64,000 nt of DNA, taken from contig NZ_LZJK01000057.1 of the NCBI RefSeq assembly GCF_001667945.1, positions 1 through 64,000 of the forward strand. Direction: 5' to 3'. A program made the position numbers and the translations under genes. How positions within the stretch are numbered: the first letter of the stretch is position 1; each line of letters begins with the position of its first letter. The notes under the pieces were generated by a model, which saw only the letters and a list, made by a program, of their open reading frames with translations, was not told the DNA's origin and did not search any database. This DNA comes from Mycolicibacter sinensis (GTDB lineage Bacteria > Actinomycetota > Actinomycetes > Mycobacteriales > Mycobacteriaceae). Of the stretch, positions 18,568 through 27,563 are shown piece by piece.

Positions 18568-21486
18568 GTGGCGAGCGGCCTGGCGAACCCCGCCCTTTAC
18601 CCTGTTGAGGTGAACGAAGCCCCGACCACCCAGGAACCCGGCGACCAGGCACCCCCGCATCGCTACACGGCGGCACTGGCCGGGCGCATCGAAGGCGCCT
18701 GGCAGGAACACTGGGAGCGGGCGGGGACCTTCAACGTCGCCAACCCGGTCGGCACGCTGGCACCGTCGGACGGTTCCGCGGTGCCCGCCGACAAGATGTT
18801 CGTCCAGGACATGTTCCCCTACCCGTCCGGCGACGGCCTGCATGTCGGCCACCCGCTCGGCTACATCGCCACCGACGTCTACGCCCGCTACTTCCGGATG
18901 ACCGGCCACAACGTGCTGCATGCACTGGGCTTCGACGCGTTCGGCCTGCCCGCCGAGCAGTACGCGGTGCAGACCGGCACCCATCCGCGTATCCGCACCG
19001 AGGCCAACATCGAGAACTTCCGCCGGCAGCTGCGCCGCCTGGGGCTCGGCCACGACAGTCGGCGCAGCTTCTCCACCACCGACGTCGACTTCTACAAATG
19101 GACCCAGTGGATCTTCCTGCAGATCTACAACGCCTGGTTCGACACCAGCGCCAACAAAGCCCGCCCGATCACCGAGTTGGTCGCCGAATTCGATGCCGGC
19201 ACCCGGGCACTCGACGACGGGCGGGACTGGGCGCAGCTGTCGGCCGGGGAGCGGGCCGACATCATCGACGGCTACCGGCTGGTCTACCGCTCGGACTCGA
19301 TGGTCAACTGGTGCCCGGGGCTGGGCACCGTGCTGGCCAACGAAGAGGTGACCGCGGACGGGCGAAGCGACCGGGGTAATTTCCCGGTGTTCCGGAAGCG
19401 GCTGCGGCAGTGGATGATGCGGATCACCGCTTACTCCGACCGGCTGCTCGACGACCTCGATGTGCTGGACTGGCCGGAGAAGGTCAAGACCATGCAGCGC
19501 AATTGGATCGGGCGCTCGACCGGGGCGGCGGCGCTGTTCGGCGCCGACACCACCGACTGCGCTGCAGTGGACATCGAGGTATTCACCACCCGTCCGGACA
19601 CGCTGTTTGGCGCCAGCTACCTGGTGCTCGCCCCCGAACATGACCTGGTCGATCGGTTGACCGTCGCGGAATGGCCAGCGGGAGTTGATCAACGCTGGAC
19701 GTTCGGAGCCGCCACGCCGCCGGAAGCCGTGGCCGCCTACCGCAAGGCGATCGCGGCGAAATCCGATCTGGAACGCCAGGAGAACAAGGCCAAAACCGGG
19801 GTGTTCCTTGGCAGTTACGCCACCAACCCGGCCAACGGCAAGCAGATACCGATCTTCATTGCCGACTATGTGCTGGCCGGCTACGGCACCGGGGCCATCA
19901 TGGCCGTGCCGGGCCACGATCAGCGGGACTGGGAGTTCGCCGCCGAATTCGGCCTGCCGGTACTGGAAGTCATTGCCGGCGGCGACATCTCGCAGGCCGC
20001 GTATGCCGGGGACGGCACTCTGGTCAATTCCGGCCCGTTGGACGGCATGACCGTCGCCGACGCCAAGAAGGCGATGACGCAACGGCTGGAGGCCGATGGC
20101 CGTGGATGGGCCCGCGTCGAATACAAGCTGCGGGACTGGCTTTTCGCCCGGCAGCGGTACTGGGGCGAGCCGTTCCCGATCGTGTTCGACACCGACGGCC
20201 GCGCGCACCCGCTGGACTCCGCGGCATTGCCGGTCGAGCTGCCCGACGTCGCCGACTACTCGCCGGTGCTGTTCGACCCAGACGACGCCGCCAGCGAACC
20301 CTCGCCGCCATTGGCCAAGGCCACCGACTGGGTTCACGTCGAGCTGGACCTCGGCGACGGCCTGCAGTCCTACACCCGAGACACCAACGTCATGCCGCAG
20401 TGGGCTGGAAGCTCCTGGTACGAGCTGCGTTACGCCGACCCGCACAACGCCGAGCAGTTCTGCGCGCCGGAGAACGAGGCGTATTGGATGGGCCCGCGGC
20501 CTGCCGAGCACGGTCCCGATGATCCGGGCGGCGTGGACCTCTACGTCGGCGGTGCCGAGCACGCGGTGCTGCACCTGCTGTACTGCCGTTTCTGGCACAA
20601 GGTGTTGTTCGACCTCGGGCACGTCAGCTCGCGTGAGCCCTACCGCCGCCTGGTCAACCAGGGCTACATCCAGGCGGCCGCCTACACCGACTCCCGCGGG
20701 TCCTATGTGCCGGCCGCCGATGTCGTGGAACGCGACGGGAAGTTCTACCTCCCGGGCGCCGACGGTGACACCGAAGTCTTCGCCGAATACGGCAAAATGG
20801 GTAAAAGCCTGAAGAATTCGGTGTCTCCCGACGAGATCTGCGACAGCTACGGCGCCGACACCCTGCGGGTCTATGAGATGTCGATGGGTCCGCTGGACAT
20901 GTCGCGGCCGTGGGCCACCAAGGACGTGATCGGCGCGCATCGCTTCCTGCAGCGGGTATGGCGCCTGGTCGTCGACGAGGAGACCGGCGCCACCCGGGTG
21001 CTCGACTCCGAGCCGGACACCGAGACGCTGCGCCTGCTGCACCGGACAATCGTGGGCGTTTCGGAAGACTATGCCGCACTGCGCAACAACACCGCCGCAG
21101 CCAAGCTGATCGAGTACACCAATCACCTGACCAAGGAGCACCGGGACGGCGTTCCACGCGCTGCTGTCGAGCCGTTGGCACTGATGCTCGCGCCACTGGC
21201 CCCGCACCTGGCTGAGGAACTGTGGCAGCGGCTCGGCCACGCGTCTTCGCTGGCGCACGGACCGTTCCCGGTGGCCGACCCGGCCTATCTGGTAACCGAC
21301 ACCGTCGAATACCCGGTGCAGGTCAACGGCAAGAAGCGTGGACTGGTCACGGTAGCCACCGACGCGGGCCAGGACGAGATCAAGGCCGCTGCGCTGGCCG
21401 ACGAGAAGGTGCAGGCGTTCCTGTCCGGTGCCACCCCGAAGAAGGTGATCGTGGTGCCCGGCCGATTGGTGAATCTGGTGGTGTGA
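18568..21486 (+). CDS. leuS: Leucyl-tRNA synthetase
   Basis: Up to 972 residues, close to the ~969 of M. tuberculosis LeuS. Class I signatures are present: [15 protein letters not shown] (HIGH region, near residue 84) and KMGKS (near 743), with the editing domain inserted between them and a C-terminal anticodon-binding and tail domain. It charges tRNA-Leu in the cytoplasm. A second possible start is the GTG at 18610, which removes 14 poorly conserved residues. It is the first gene of a rightward unit with a membrane-protein gene 5 bp downstream. Confidence 0.97.
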   Translation: MASGLANPALYPVEVNEAPTTQEPGDQAPPHRYTAALAGRIEGAWQEHWERAGTFNVANPVGTLAPSDGSAVPADKMFVQDMFPYPSGDGLHVGHPLGYIATDVYARYFRMTGHNVLHALGFDAFGLPAEQYAVQTGTHPRIRTEANIENFRRQLRRLGLGHDSRRSFSTTDVDFYKWTQWIFLQIYNAWFDTSANKARPITELVAEFDAGTRALDDGRDWAQLSAGERADIIDGYRLVYRSDSMVNWCPGLGTVLANEEVTADGRSDRGNFPVFRKRLRQWMMRITAYSDRLLDDLDVLDWPEKVKTMQRNWIGRSTGAAALFGADTTDCAAVDIEVFTTRPDTLFGASYLVLAPEHDLVDRLTVAEWPAGVDQRWTFGAATPPEAVAAYRKAIAAKSDLERQENKAKTGVFLGSYATNPANGKQIPIFIADYVLAGYGTGAIMAVPGHDQRDWEFAAEFGLPVLEVIAGGDISQAAYAGDGTLVNSGPLDGMTVADAKKAMTQRLEADGRGWARVEYKLRDWLFARQRYWGEPFPIVFDTDGRAHPLDSAALPVELPDVADYSPVLFDPDDAASEPSPPLAKATDWVHVELDLGDGLQSYTRDTNVMPQWAGSSWYELRYADPHNAEQFCAPENEAYWMGPRPAEHGPDDPGGVDLYVGGAEHAVLHLLYCRFWHKVLFDLGHVSSREPYRRLVNQGYIQAAAYTDSRGSYVPAADVVERDGKFYLPGADGDTEVFAEYGKMGKSLKNSVSPDEICDSYGADTLRVYEMSMGPLDMSRPWATKDVIGAHRFLQRVWRLVVDEETGATRVLDSEPDTETLRLLHRTIVGVSEDYAALRNNTAAAKLIEYTNHLTKEHRDGVPRAAVEPLALMLAPLAPHLAEELWQRLGHASSLAHGPFPVADPAYLVTDTVEYPVQVNGKKRGLVTVATDAGQDEIKAAALADEKVQAFLSGATPKKVIVVPGRLVNLVV

Positions 21487-21491
21487 GAACG

Positions 21492-22985
21492 ATGCCGGTG
21501 CTGCGGAACCTACTGACGCCTTTCACGTTGTGGTGGCGGTACTGGCCGCAGCTGGCAGCGTGCTATCTGGTCGGCCTGGTCGTCCGCCGCGTGGTGATCG
21601 CCGCGGCCGCCTGGACCGGACACAGTAATCCGCTCTGGGCGGCACTGATCATGCCCTGCGCCGGGCTGGCCCAGCTGGGCTCGTATGTGGCGATGTTTTT
21701 GGTGCTGCGGACCGGAATCCCGGCGTTGGCGGGGATGCCGCGCCGGTCGCTGCGCAGCGTCGATCTGTTCACCGGCGTGATCGTGCCGTTCTTCGCGATC
21801 TATCTCGGTTGGCAGATGTTCAAGGAAGACTGGCTGGCCTACCAGCGCCTGGCGCTCAACTATCGGGTGGCCGACGCGATGAGCGGGGTCAACACCGAGA
21901 TGCTGCCGATCTCCCGGGTCACCTGGGTGGTGGTGGGTGCTGCGTTGGCAGCCCGATTCGTGTTGGCGCACTTCAGCGGTCGGCTGCCGGCCGCGCTGAC
22001 CGCGGTGCGGGTCTACATCGACGCGCTGTGGGTGTTTCTGGTGCTGACCTTCTCGCTGGCGGCGGGCATCACCTTCCTGATCAAGCCGGGAGAGTGGCTC
22101 AGTCACCGTCGGCTGGTGGTGTGGTTCAACAACCTACGCGCGGAAGCGTTCTCGCACGTTCAACCGTTGGAGTCGGGATGGCAGGGCCTGATGTGGCTGG
22201 TGCGGACGGCGTTCGGCGGAGCCGCGGTTCCGCTGATGTGGCTGGCCGCAGCCGGAATCGTCTATGGGGTGTCGACGCAGATCCACTGGCCGGCGATGCT
22301 GCGGCGGCCGGCTCCCGGCGACGCGGCGGCCGGGTTCGCGCAGCGCTGGCGTCAGGCACCGGAACAGCTGCGGTCGCGGGCGTCGGAGTACGCCCGGTCG
22401 AAGACCGGGAGGTTCGGCCCGATCGTCGATGCCGCCCGGCTGATCCTGCACGGCGGCCCGGTCGCCCTGTCGGGTTACATACTGGCCTATCTCGTGCTGG
22501 CGTGGCTGGACATGCGCGGCAGCTTCTACCGGACCCAGTTGACCGAAGGCTATCTATTCCGGGGCATGGCCAAGCTTGTCGGACCGCACGGCCCGGAGTT
22601 CTGGTCGGCATTCGGCGGCACCATGAGCCTGATCTCGCAGCTGATCGTGCAACCGCTGCGGATCACCCTTATCGCCGCGATGTTCGCCTACTGCGTGTAC
22701 CGCGCCAACGCCGCCGCCGGTGAAGTCACCGGCTCACAACATGATTCGCAGCATGATGGCGTTGTTGGCATCGATCAGGTCCACGGCGGTGGGGACCGCA
22801 TCGGAGGGCAGCAGGAAGCTCAGCTGCAGTGGGCCGGGCCTGCTGCACCGGTCGGTGGCGCCGCCGACCAGTGGCGCGCGATTCGAGAGGGCAGCGGTCT
22901 GCCAGCGACGCCGCCCGTCGGTGATGACGGCAGTGCATTCCGGGGGCGGTGGGGTACCGGTCCGCTCGACGGTGACGACCGTTAG
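21492..22985 (+). CDS. Polytopic membrane protein of unknown function, possibly with read-through tail
   Basis: 497 residues. Residues 1-415 hold about six to eight hydrophobic segments, for example LAACYLVGLVVRRVVIAAAAW and VIVPFFAIYLGWQMF. From about residue 416 (22737) the sequence becomes polar, Gly/Asp-rich low complexity and lies antisense to the convergent gene at 22734-23237. The overlap of some 250 bp suggests a lost stop codon or a 3' frameshift, with the functional protein ending near 22735. The ATG lies 5 bp after the leuS stop, so it is cotranscribed. No family was recognised. Confidence 0.75.
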   Translation: MPVLRNLLTPFTLWWRYWPQLAACYLVGLVVRRVVIAAAAWTGHSNPLWAALIMPCAGLAQLGSYVAMFLVLRTGIPALAGMPRRSLRSVDLFTGVIVPFFAIYLGWQMFKEDWLAYQRLALNYRVADAMSGVNTEMLPISRVTWVVVGAALAARFVLAHFSGRLPAALTAVRVYIDALWVFLVLTFSLAAGITFLIKPGEWLSHRRLVVWFNNLRAEAFSHVQPLESGWQGLMWLVRTAFGGAAVPLMWLAAAGIVYGVSTQIHWPAMLRRPAPGDAAAGFAQRWRQAPEQLRSRASEYARSKTGRFGPIVDAARLILHGGPVALSGYILAYLVLAWLDMRGSFYRTQLTEGYLFRGMAKLVGPHGPEFWSAFGGTMSLISQLIVQPLRITLIAAMFAYCVYRANAAAGEVTGSQHDSQHDGVVGIDQVHGGGDRIGGQQEAQLQWAGPAAPVGGAADQWRAIREGSGLPATPPVGDDGSAFRGRWGTGPLDGDDR

Positions 22986-23237
22986 CGCGGTATGGGCCGG
23001 CAGACGCTCCCGAGCGTGCGGCACCGCGTTGAGGTGATGAATCGCCCCGACCCGCCACGTCTGTCCGTCAACGGTCGCGGTGTCCCCTTTCGCGATCACC
23101 CGGGCCGGGGTGATGCCGGCGCGGTAGGCCGACCAGTGCGGGTACAAGTCGGTGATACCGAGAACCACCATGGCCACAGCGGCCACCGCGAGACCGATCA
23201 CGTTGCGCTGCCACAGCATGAGCGTGCGGGGCGTCAT
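22734..23237 (-). CDS. Small membrane-anchored exported protein (last gene of six-gene operon)
   Basis: 167 residues with one N-terminal helix (VIGLAVAAVAMVVLGITDLY) and an extracytoplasmic domain of about 135 residues containing two cysteines. No known domain recognised. The ATG overlaps the stop of the upstream gene in ATGA, so translation is coupled. It is the last of six minus-strand genes (26700 to 22734) that all encode exported or anchored products. It converges on, and overlaps the tail of, the membrane-protein gene at 21492. Confidence 0.75.
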   Translation of the reverse strand: MTPRTLMLWQRNVIGLAVAAVAMVVLGITDLYPHWSAYRAGITPARVIAKGDTATVDGQTWRVGAIHHLNAVPHARERLPAHTALTVVTVERTGTPPPPECTAVITDGRRRWQTAALSNRAPLVGGATDRCSRPGPLQLSFLLPSDAVPTAVDLIDANNAIMLRIML

Positions 23238-23824
23238 CCGCTGACCTCGGGGGCGAAGACCGTGACGGTGTCCGATTCGGACTGAAGGTGGCCGCGCAGG
23301 GTGATGACCAGCCGGTCATCGAGGCGCTCGTCGAGGCCCGGCCACACCAGGAGTTCGAAGGGGTCGGGGCCGGGCGGGTCGAACAGGCCGGGCGGGACAT
23401 CGAACACCCAGCTGCCGTGCTGGCTGATTCCCGGATCGACCCGGTCACCCATCGCGTAGCCGGGGAACCGGTCCGACGGCCGGTAGGTGTTGGGGCCGAC
23501 CCGAAGCTGCGCGTTGGCTAGCACCGTCTGCCGTGTCGCCGACACGGTCGCGCGCACCACCAACCACCGGCCGGCCGGGGTGACCGGCGGCGGCAGCGCC
23601 CACCGTGCCGATCCCTGGGCCCTCGGCGCCAGCCGCACGTCGTCAACGGTGACGGTCAGAGCCCGCCCGCTCGCCGGGGCACCGAACCGGCCGTACACGT
23701 CGAACGGCGCGTAAACCTGGGTGCTGTCCGGCAGGTGCTGCCAGAGCAGCGCGGCGGCCACCAGGATCGGCGCCGCCCACAGGGCGGTCAGTCCCCGCGG
23801 TGGTCGCCGCACGGGGGCGTTCAT
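23234..23824 (-). CDS. Membrane-anchored extracytoplasmic protein, unknown function
   Basis: 196 residues from the ATG at 23824. A helix (TALWAAPILVAAALLWQHL) near the N terminus precedes a beta-rich domain of about 150 residues. It has the same topology as its upstream neighbour and shares general features (an RATV strand, an ending in a hydrophobic beta strand), so they may be distant paralogues. The start overlaps the preceding stop (ATGA, 23821-23824) and its own stop overlaps the next start. No enzymatic motif seen. Confidence 0.75.
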   Translation of the reverse strand: MNAPVRRPPRGLTALWAAPILVAAALLWQHLPDSTQVYAPFDVYGRFGAPASGRALTVTVDDVRLAPRAQGSARWALPPPVTPAGRWLVVRATVSATRQTVLANAQLRVGPNTYRPSDRFPGYAMGDRVDPGISQHGSWVFDVPPGLFDPPGPDPFELLVWPGLDERLDDRLVITLRGHLQSESDTVTVFAPEVSG

Positions 23825-24438
23825 TTGACCGTCACCGGCAAAGTGATCTCGGCGTAGTCGGTCGGGCTGTCCACCCAATTCCTGCCGTAGGTGACCAGCA
23901 ACTCGGTGAAGCGCTTCTGCGGGACCCGCAGGGTCACTTCGAGATCCGGATGGATCGCGCTGTCCGGGATCCGCCACACGAACACCAGCTTGTCCTCGAG
24001 GCCGGGCCCCAACTGGGTGGCGGGGGCGCCGTCAGCCAGCCGGAACACCCCCACGGGGGTGCTTTGCGGCTGGCCGACCAATTGCAATTCGCCCAGCAAC
24101 CGCCCGGGGATCGTCCCGTCGTTGCGAACGGTACTCACCACACCGAGATAGCGGAGACCGGGTTGCGCCGGCGCCATGAGCCGCCGACCGGCCCGCAGCT
24201 CGTCGACCACCGTGGCGCGCACGACGGTCAGGGTGTACTGGCCGTCGCTGTGGGGTTCGTCGGCGGCGAACACCGTCGGGCCGGAATCGACGGTGTCCAG
24301 CCCGCCGAAGAATCCGGCGACGGCCAGGATCAACCCGGCGGCAACCGAGCGCAGTTGGCCGAGCTTGAGCCGGCTGAGCTCGCCGCGCAGCCACCGGCCC
24401 AGCGATGCGGTGCGGTGCTCGAAGTTGTTCGGGGCCAT
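23821..24438 (-). CDS. Membrane-anchored extracytoplasmic protein, unknown function
   Basis: 205 residues. A basic N terminus of about 30 residues and a single helix (SVAAGLILAVAGFFGGL) are followed by a beta-sandwich-like domain with VVRATVVDELRAG and LRYLGVVSTVRNDG, a pattern seen in DUF4352-type extracellular immunoglobulin-like domains. It starts 27 bp after the sensor-domain gene ending at 24466. With the next two genes it makes a trio joined by ATGA overlaps, which argues for a stoichiometric complex outside the membrane. Confidence 0.75.
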   Translation of the reverse strand: MAPNNFEHRTASLGRWLRGELSRLKLGQLRSVAAGLILAVAGFFGGLDTVDSGPTVFAADEPHSDGQYTLTVVRATVVDELRAGRRLMAPAQPGLRYLGVVSTVRNDGTIPGRLLGELQLVGQPQSTPVGVFRLADGAPATQLGPGLEDKLVFVWRIPDSAIHPDLEVTLRVPQKRFTELLVTYGRNWVDSPTDYAEITLPVTVK

Positions 24439-24465
24439 GGATTCTCGGAGGGTTGATGTGCCCGA

Positions 24466-25161
24466 TCAGGCGCGGACGCCGGCCACCTGACTGGTGATGC
24501 GCTCGGCGATGGTGGCCGCGGCGGGCGCGCCGTTGCCAAACTGGCACACCTTGGCGCTATAGAGCACGTTGCCTTTCACCCCGGCGACGTTCGAGCAGCT
24601 GAAGCCCATCGGCTCTTCGCGCAGCAGTTGGTCTTTCACCCACCGCGCGGAGTTAGGGGTGATCGACTGAATCCGCAGCCGGTACTGCGTATCGGTGTCG
24701 TCGCCCTTGATCGCGACGACGCTGCCGTTGCATTTGGCCAGCACGCCCTTGTTGAACGTCTTGCCGAAGGCCTGTGCCGCGGTGGCGGAATCCTCGTAGG
24801 TCGCCACCCGCTGCTGGACGATGAAATCGGCGTCCTCGGCGGTGTCCCGGTCGACCCGAAACCGGTATCCGGTGAAGTCCCGACCGAAGGTTTCGACGTC
24901 GGGGCCCATCATCATCGCGCAGGCCGAGTCCTTGCCGAGGTCGTCGGACCGGAACGGCCGCCGATTGGACTTCTGGTATTCGAAGGTCACCCCGACGATG
25001 TCGCCGATCCTTTCGGCGGGCACCAGCAGGGACTCCACTTTGCCGGCCGGCACGTACGGATCGGCCGAGTCGGCCGCGGCGGTGGGCAGGAAGCCGGCGG
25101 ACAGCACGGCCAGGCACGCCACGCCGCCTATCGCAAGACGCGAACGCTTCGGTCCCTTCAT
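24466..25161 (-). CDS. Secreted PknH-type sensor-domain protein
   Basis: 231 residues from the ATG at 25161. A signal peptide (AIGGVACLAVLSAGFLPTAAA) is followed by one sensor domain of the type found outside the membrane in the kinase PknH (PF14032-like). The four expected cysteines are present in the contexts SACAMM, AKCNG, FSCSN and VCQFGN, consistent with two disulfides. No lipobox. It is 19 bp downstream of the lipoprotein paralogue and in the same operon. The ligand is unknown for all members of the family. Confidence 0.85.
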   Translation of the reverse strand: MKGPKRSRLAIGGVACLAVLSAGFLPTAAADSADPYVPAGKVESLLVPAERIGDIVGVTFEYQKSNRRPFRSDDLGKDSACAMMMGPDVETFGRDFTGYRFRVDRDTAEDADFIVQQRVATYEDSATAAQAFGKTFNKGVLAKCNGSVVAIKGDDTDTQYRLRIQSITPNSARWVKDQLLREEPMGFSCSNVAGVKGNVLYSAKVCQFGNGAPAAATIAERITSQVAGVRA

Positions 25162-25180
25162 GGTTGCCCCATCTCCTCGG

Positions 25181-25990
25181 TCACGGTTGCGGAATCCAGT
25201 CGGCGATCTGGTTGCCGATTGCGGTGGCGGCGGGTGCCCCATTGCCGAATTGGCAGACGGTAACAGCGAACTCGACGTTGCTACGGGTCCGGGCCTGGTG
25301 GGCGCAGATCCAGTCGTTGGGTTTGCCGTCAGCGTGCTGCGTCAGCGTCCAGCGGGCGTCGTCGGCGCCGATGCCGGTCACGTTGATCCGCCACGTGATG
25401 CGGTCGTCGTCGCCCTGGCGGTGCACAACAGCACCGTCACAGCCGGCCAGCGCGGTCTTGTCGAAGGCCTTGCCGAAGTTCTCGGTGGCGGTGGCGACAT
25501 CGGCGAAGGTGGCCACTTCTTGGGCGACGAAGTGCTGCGAGCTGTCCTCGCCGTCCCGCACGCTCTGCCGCCGGAAGCCCGTGTACTGGTTGGCGTAGCT
25601 GTCGGAGTTCGATCCGAACAACACCGCGCATCCCGATTTGTCGCCGAGTCCGCCGGCCGGCGCAGCGGGCCTGTTGAACACCGTCTCGAAGCCCAGTTTC
25701 GCGCCGACGAGGTCGTTGAGCTCCTCGACCGGCACCAGCAGGGCGCTGAGCTTGCCCGGTGTTACCAGGCGGGGTCCGGCCGCCGGCGTCGGAGATGCCT
25801 CCCGCGGTGCGCTCGGTTCCGCGGCGGGCGCCGCTGGCGCCGTCGGGTCCTGCTGGAGGCTCGGTGCCGCGGCGGCGGCGGGTGCCACCGCGGCGGCGGC
25901 GTCGTCGCGGTCGGGGTCGTCCCCGGAACAGCCGGCGAGCGCCCAAGCGGCCAGCCCAACACAGCAGGCGGCGAGAAGTCGATGTGTCAT
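25181..25990 (-). CDS. Lipoprotein with PknH-type sensor domain
   Basis: 269 residues. A type II signal peptide ends with the lipobox LAGC (Cys about residue 21), followed by an Ala/Pro-rich tether of about 60 residues and a PknH-type sensor domain with four cysteines (SGCAV, AGCDG, WICAH, VCQFGN). It would be lipid-anchored and face outward. Its ATG overlaps the stop of the upstream paralogue in ATGA (25987-25990). Confidence 0.87.
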   Translation of the reverse strand: MTHRLLAACCVGLAAWALAGCSGDDPDRDDAAAAVAPAAAAAPSLQQDPTAPAAPAAEPSAPREASPTPAAGPRLVTPGKLSALLVPVEELNDLVGAKLGFETVFNRPAAPAGGLGDKSGCAVLFGSNSDSYANQYTGFRRQSVRDGEDSSQHFVAQEVATFADVATATENFGKAFDKTALAGCDGAVVHRQGDDDRITWRINVTGIGADDARWTLTQHADGKPNDWICAHQARTRSNVEFAVTVCQFGNGAPAATAIGNQIADWIPQP

Positions 25991-26700
25991 GGCAGCTTCA
26001 CCAGCATCTTGTTGGCCAGTTGTAGGCCCTGTTTGACCAGGCCGATATTGGTCCGGCAGGCCGAGACCTCCACGACCACGTTGCGTTGCGAGGTCATGGC
26101 GTGTGAGCAGGCGCCACCTTCGGCGACGTTGTTGACCAGATAGATGTCGTCGGGTGTGGAGACCACGTTGTTGACGGTCCGGGTCTCGCTTGCGCCGCTC
26201 AGATCGCCGGTCACCTTCTTGCGGTTGCAGTCATTCCACTTCTGGATCGTGTTGGCGACCATGTTGGCCGCGGCGTGCTCGTCGTCGTAGCTTGAGGCCA
26301 CCGAGACCACCGAATAGCTGTTCTTGGACCCGAATCCGGTGAGCTCCTGGTAGTTCAGGTCGGTGAAGCCGGTGCCGTCATAGGTGCTGTCCAAACCGGC
26401 GTAGACCGCCGAGGCGCACTGGGCATCGGAGGTGCCGGCCGAACCGGTGATCGGCGCGGTCTGGGTCTTGTACACCGTCAGCTCCGGAGGCGGGTCGGAT
26501 GGCCACTTGACGATGGGCGCTGCCTCCGCGGAGGTGAGTTGCAGGGCGGCCAGGTCGACGCTGGTGATGCTGTCGATCCCGGGGGCTCCCGGGGTGGCCG
26601 AGGCCGGTCCGGGCAGAACCGTGAGCGCCCCGACGGCGCAGGTCACGGCCGCGAGCGCCAGGTAACCGACGCTCCGCCGGTCAGTGTCGTCCCGTTGCAT
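25987..26700 (-). CDS. Secreted PknH-type sensor-domain protein (first gene of operon)
   Basis: 237 residues from the ATG at 26700, preceded by GAAGGAC. A signal or anchor segment (YLALAAVTCAVGALTVLPG) is followed by a sensor domain with cysteines at AQCAS, NDCNR, GACSHA and ACRTN. It belongs to the more divergent branch of the family, closer to the two divergent genes at 26859 and 27564 than to its operon partners. An upstream in-frame start at 26790 would overlap the promoter region and is less likely. It heads the six-gene operon 26700 to 22734. Confidence 0.83.
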   Translation of the reverse strand: MQRDDTDRRSVGYLALAAVTCAVGALTVLPGPASATPGAPGIDSITSVDLAALQLTSAEAAPIVKWPSDPPPELTVYKTQTAPITGSAGTSDAQCASAVYAGLDSTYDGTGFTDLNYQELTGFGSKNSYSVVSVASSYDDEHAAANMVANTIQKWNDCNRKKVTGDLSGASETRTVNNVVSTPDDIYLVNNVAEGGACSHAMTSQRNVVVEVSACRTNIGLVKQGLQLANKMLVKLP

Positions 26701-26738
26701 TGCACGTCCTTCACGTTGGGGTTGTGGCCTTTCCTCCA

Positions 26739-26758
26739 CCGAATAGAACCATATTCGG
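26739..26758 (-). promoter_or_regulatory. Palindromic operator candidate over the operon -10
   Basis: CCGAATA (26739-26745) and TATTCGG (26752-26758) form a perfect 7-bp inverted repeat around 6 nt. On the minus strand a TATGGT element (26748-26753), matching TANNNT, lies inside it, about 40-50 bp before the operon's first ATG. A dyad centred on a -10 box suggests repressor control; no regulator gene is adjacent. Confidence 0.45.
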
Positions 26759-26795
26759 GGGTGGGTTCGCCTGCGGTCCACCACGAACACCGGGT

Positions 26796-26828
26796 TAGCA
26801 TGCGGACAGCCCCGGCCGCCGGCCGGGG
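26796..26828 (+). promoter_or_regulatory. Promoter and 5' hairpin of the divergent sensor-domain genes
   Basis: TAGCAT (26796-26801) is a good -10 for the gene starting at 26859. The predicted transcript would begin almost at a perfect hairpin, CCCCGGCC-GCC-GGCCGGGG (26810-26828), 8 bp with a 3-nt loop, which could stabilise the 5' end or control translation. Confidence 0.4.
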
Positions 26829-26858
26829 ACTCAGGACGGCGAAACGGAGTGGTGTGCG

Positions 26859-27521
26859 ATGCGTATTCAGCTGGCCGCGATGGTGGCAGTCTCGGCCGCG
26901 GCGTTGATCGGTGGCACTTTGACCGGCGCGCACGCGCACGCCGCCCCGGAAGCGGCGGATCTGGCCACGGTGCTGCTCTCGGCCGACGACATCAGCGAGC
27001 GGATGGACACCCCGATGCAGGTGATCAGCTCCGAGTCCGGCACCCGTCCCCTGACCACCCCGACCACCACGCCGGCCAACTGCGCCTCGGTGTATGCGCC
27101 CGGATCCGCGGCGGGCTACGACGGCTCGGGCTACACCGACATCGTGGTGCAGACCCTTCGCCAGCCCGGGGGGGAGGTGAGCCCCAATGTGGTTCAGGCC
27201 GTAGCCGAATTCGCTGACGCCAAAGCGGCGCAGACCTACCTCAACGAGCAGGCCGGCATCTGGAAGAACTGCAAGGGCACCCCGTTCACCGCCGAATACA
27301 CCAATGGCATGACCGCGGACTTGAAGGCCGGGGTCGTGACCGCGGGAGGGCTGGAGCTGGTCGCCACCTTGTTCACCAATCCCATGAAGGGCAGCGCCGG
27401 TTGCGAGCGGGTATTGCAGGCCAAGAACAACTACGTCGTCGACGTCCGGCTCTGCAACGACACCAACCCCGGCGGCAAGGGACGTAGCCTGCGCTCGCAG
27501 ATCGTCCGCAACCTCGGCTAG
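26859..27521 (+). CDS. Secreted PknH-type sensor-domain protein
   Basis: 220 residues, an ATG preceded by GGAG. The signal peptide (VAVSAAALIGGTLTGAHAHA) ends near residue 29. The sensor domain keeps four cysteines (ANCAS, KNCKG, AGCER, LCNDT) and the aromatic/Gly segment YDGSGYTDIVVQTL. It is transcribed divergently from the six-gene operon and is 42 bp upstream of a paralogue in the same direction. No membrane anchor, so probably periplasmic or secreted. Confidence 0.85.
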   Translation: MRIQLAAMVAVSAAALIGGTLTGAHAHAAPEAADLATVLLSADDISERMDTPMQVISSESGTRPLTTPTTTPANCASVYAPGSAAGYDGSGYTDIVVQTLRQPGGEVSPNVVQAVAEFADAKAAQTYLNEQAGIWKNCKGTPFTAEYTNGMTADLKAGVVTAGGLELVATLFTNPMKGSAGCERVLQAKNNYVVDVRLCNDTNPGGKGRSLRSQIVRNLG

Positions 27522-27563
27522 CCGCAATCGGCAACCTCCGAACCAGGAAAGGTCCGCTTCCCC

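Noticed and set aside
18421..21258. A 945-codon minus-strand frame opposite leuS
   Set aside because: It is the GC-skew shadow of leuS: its composition has no domain or membrane logic, and leuS is certain.
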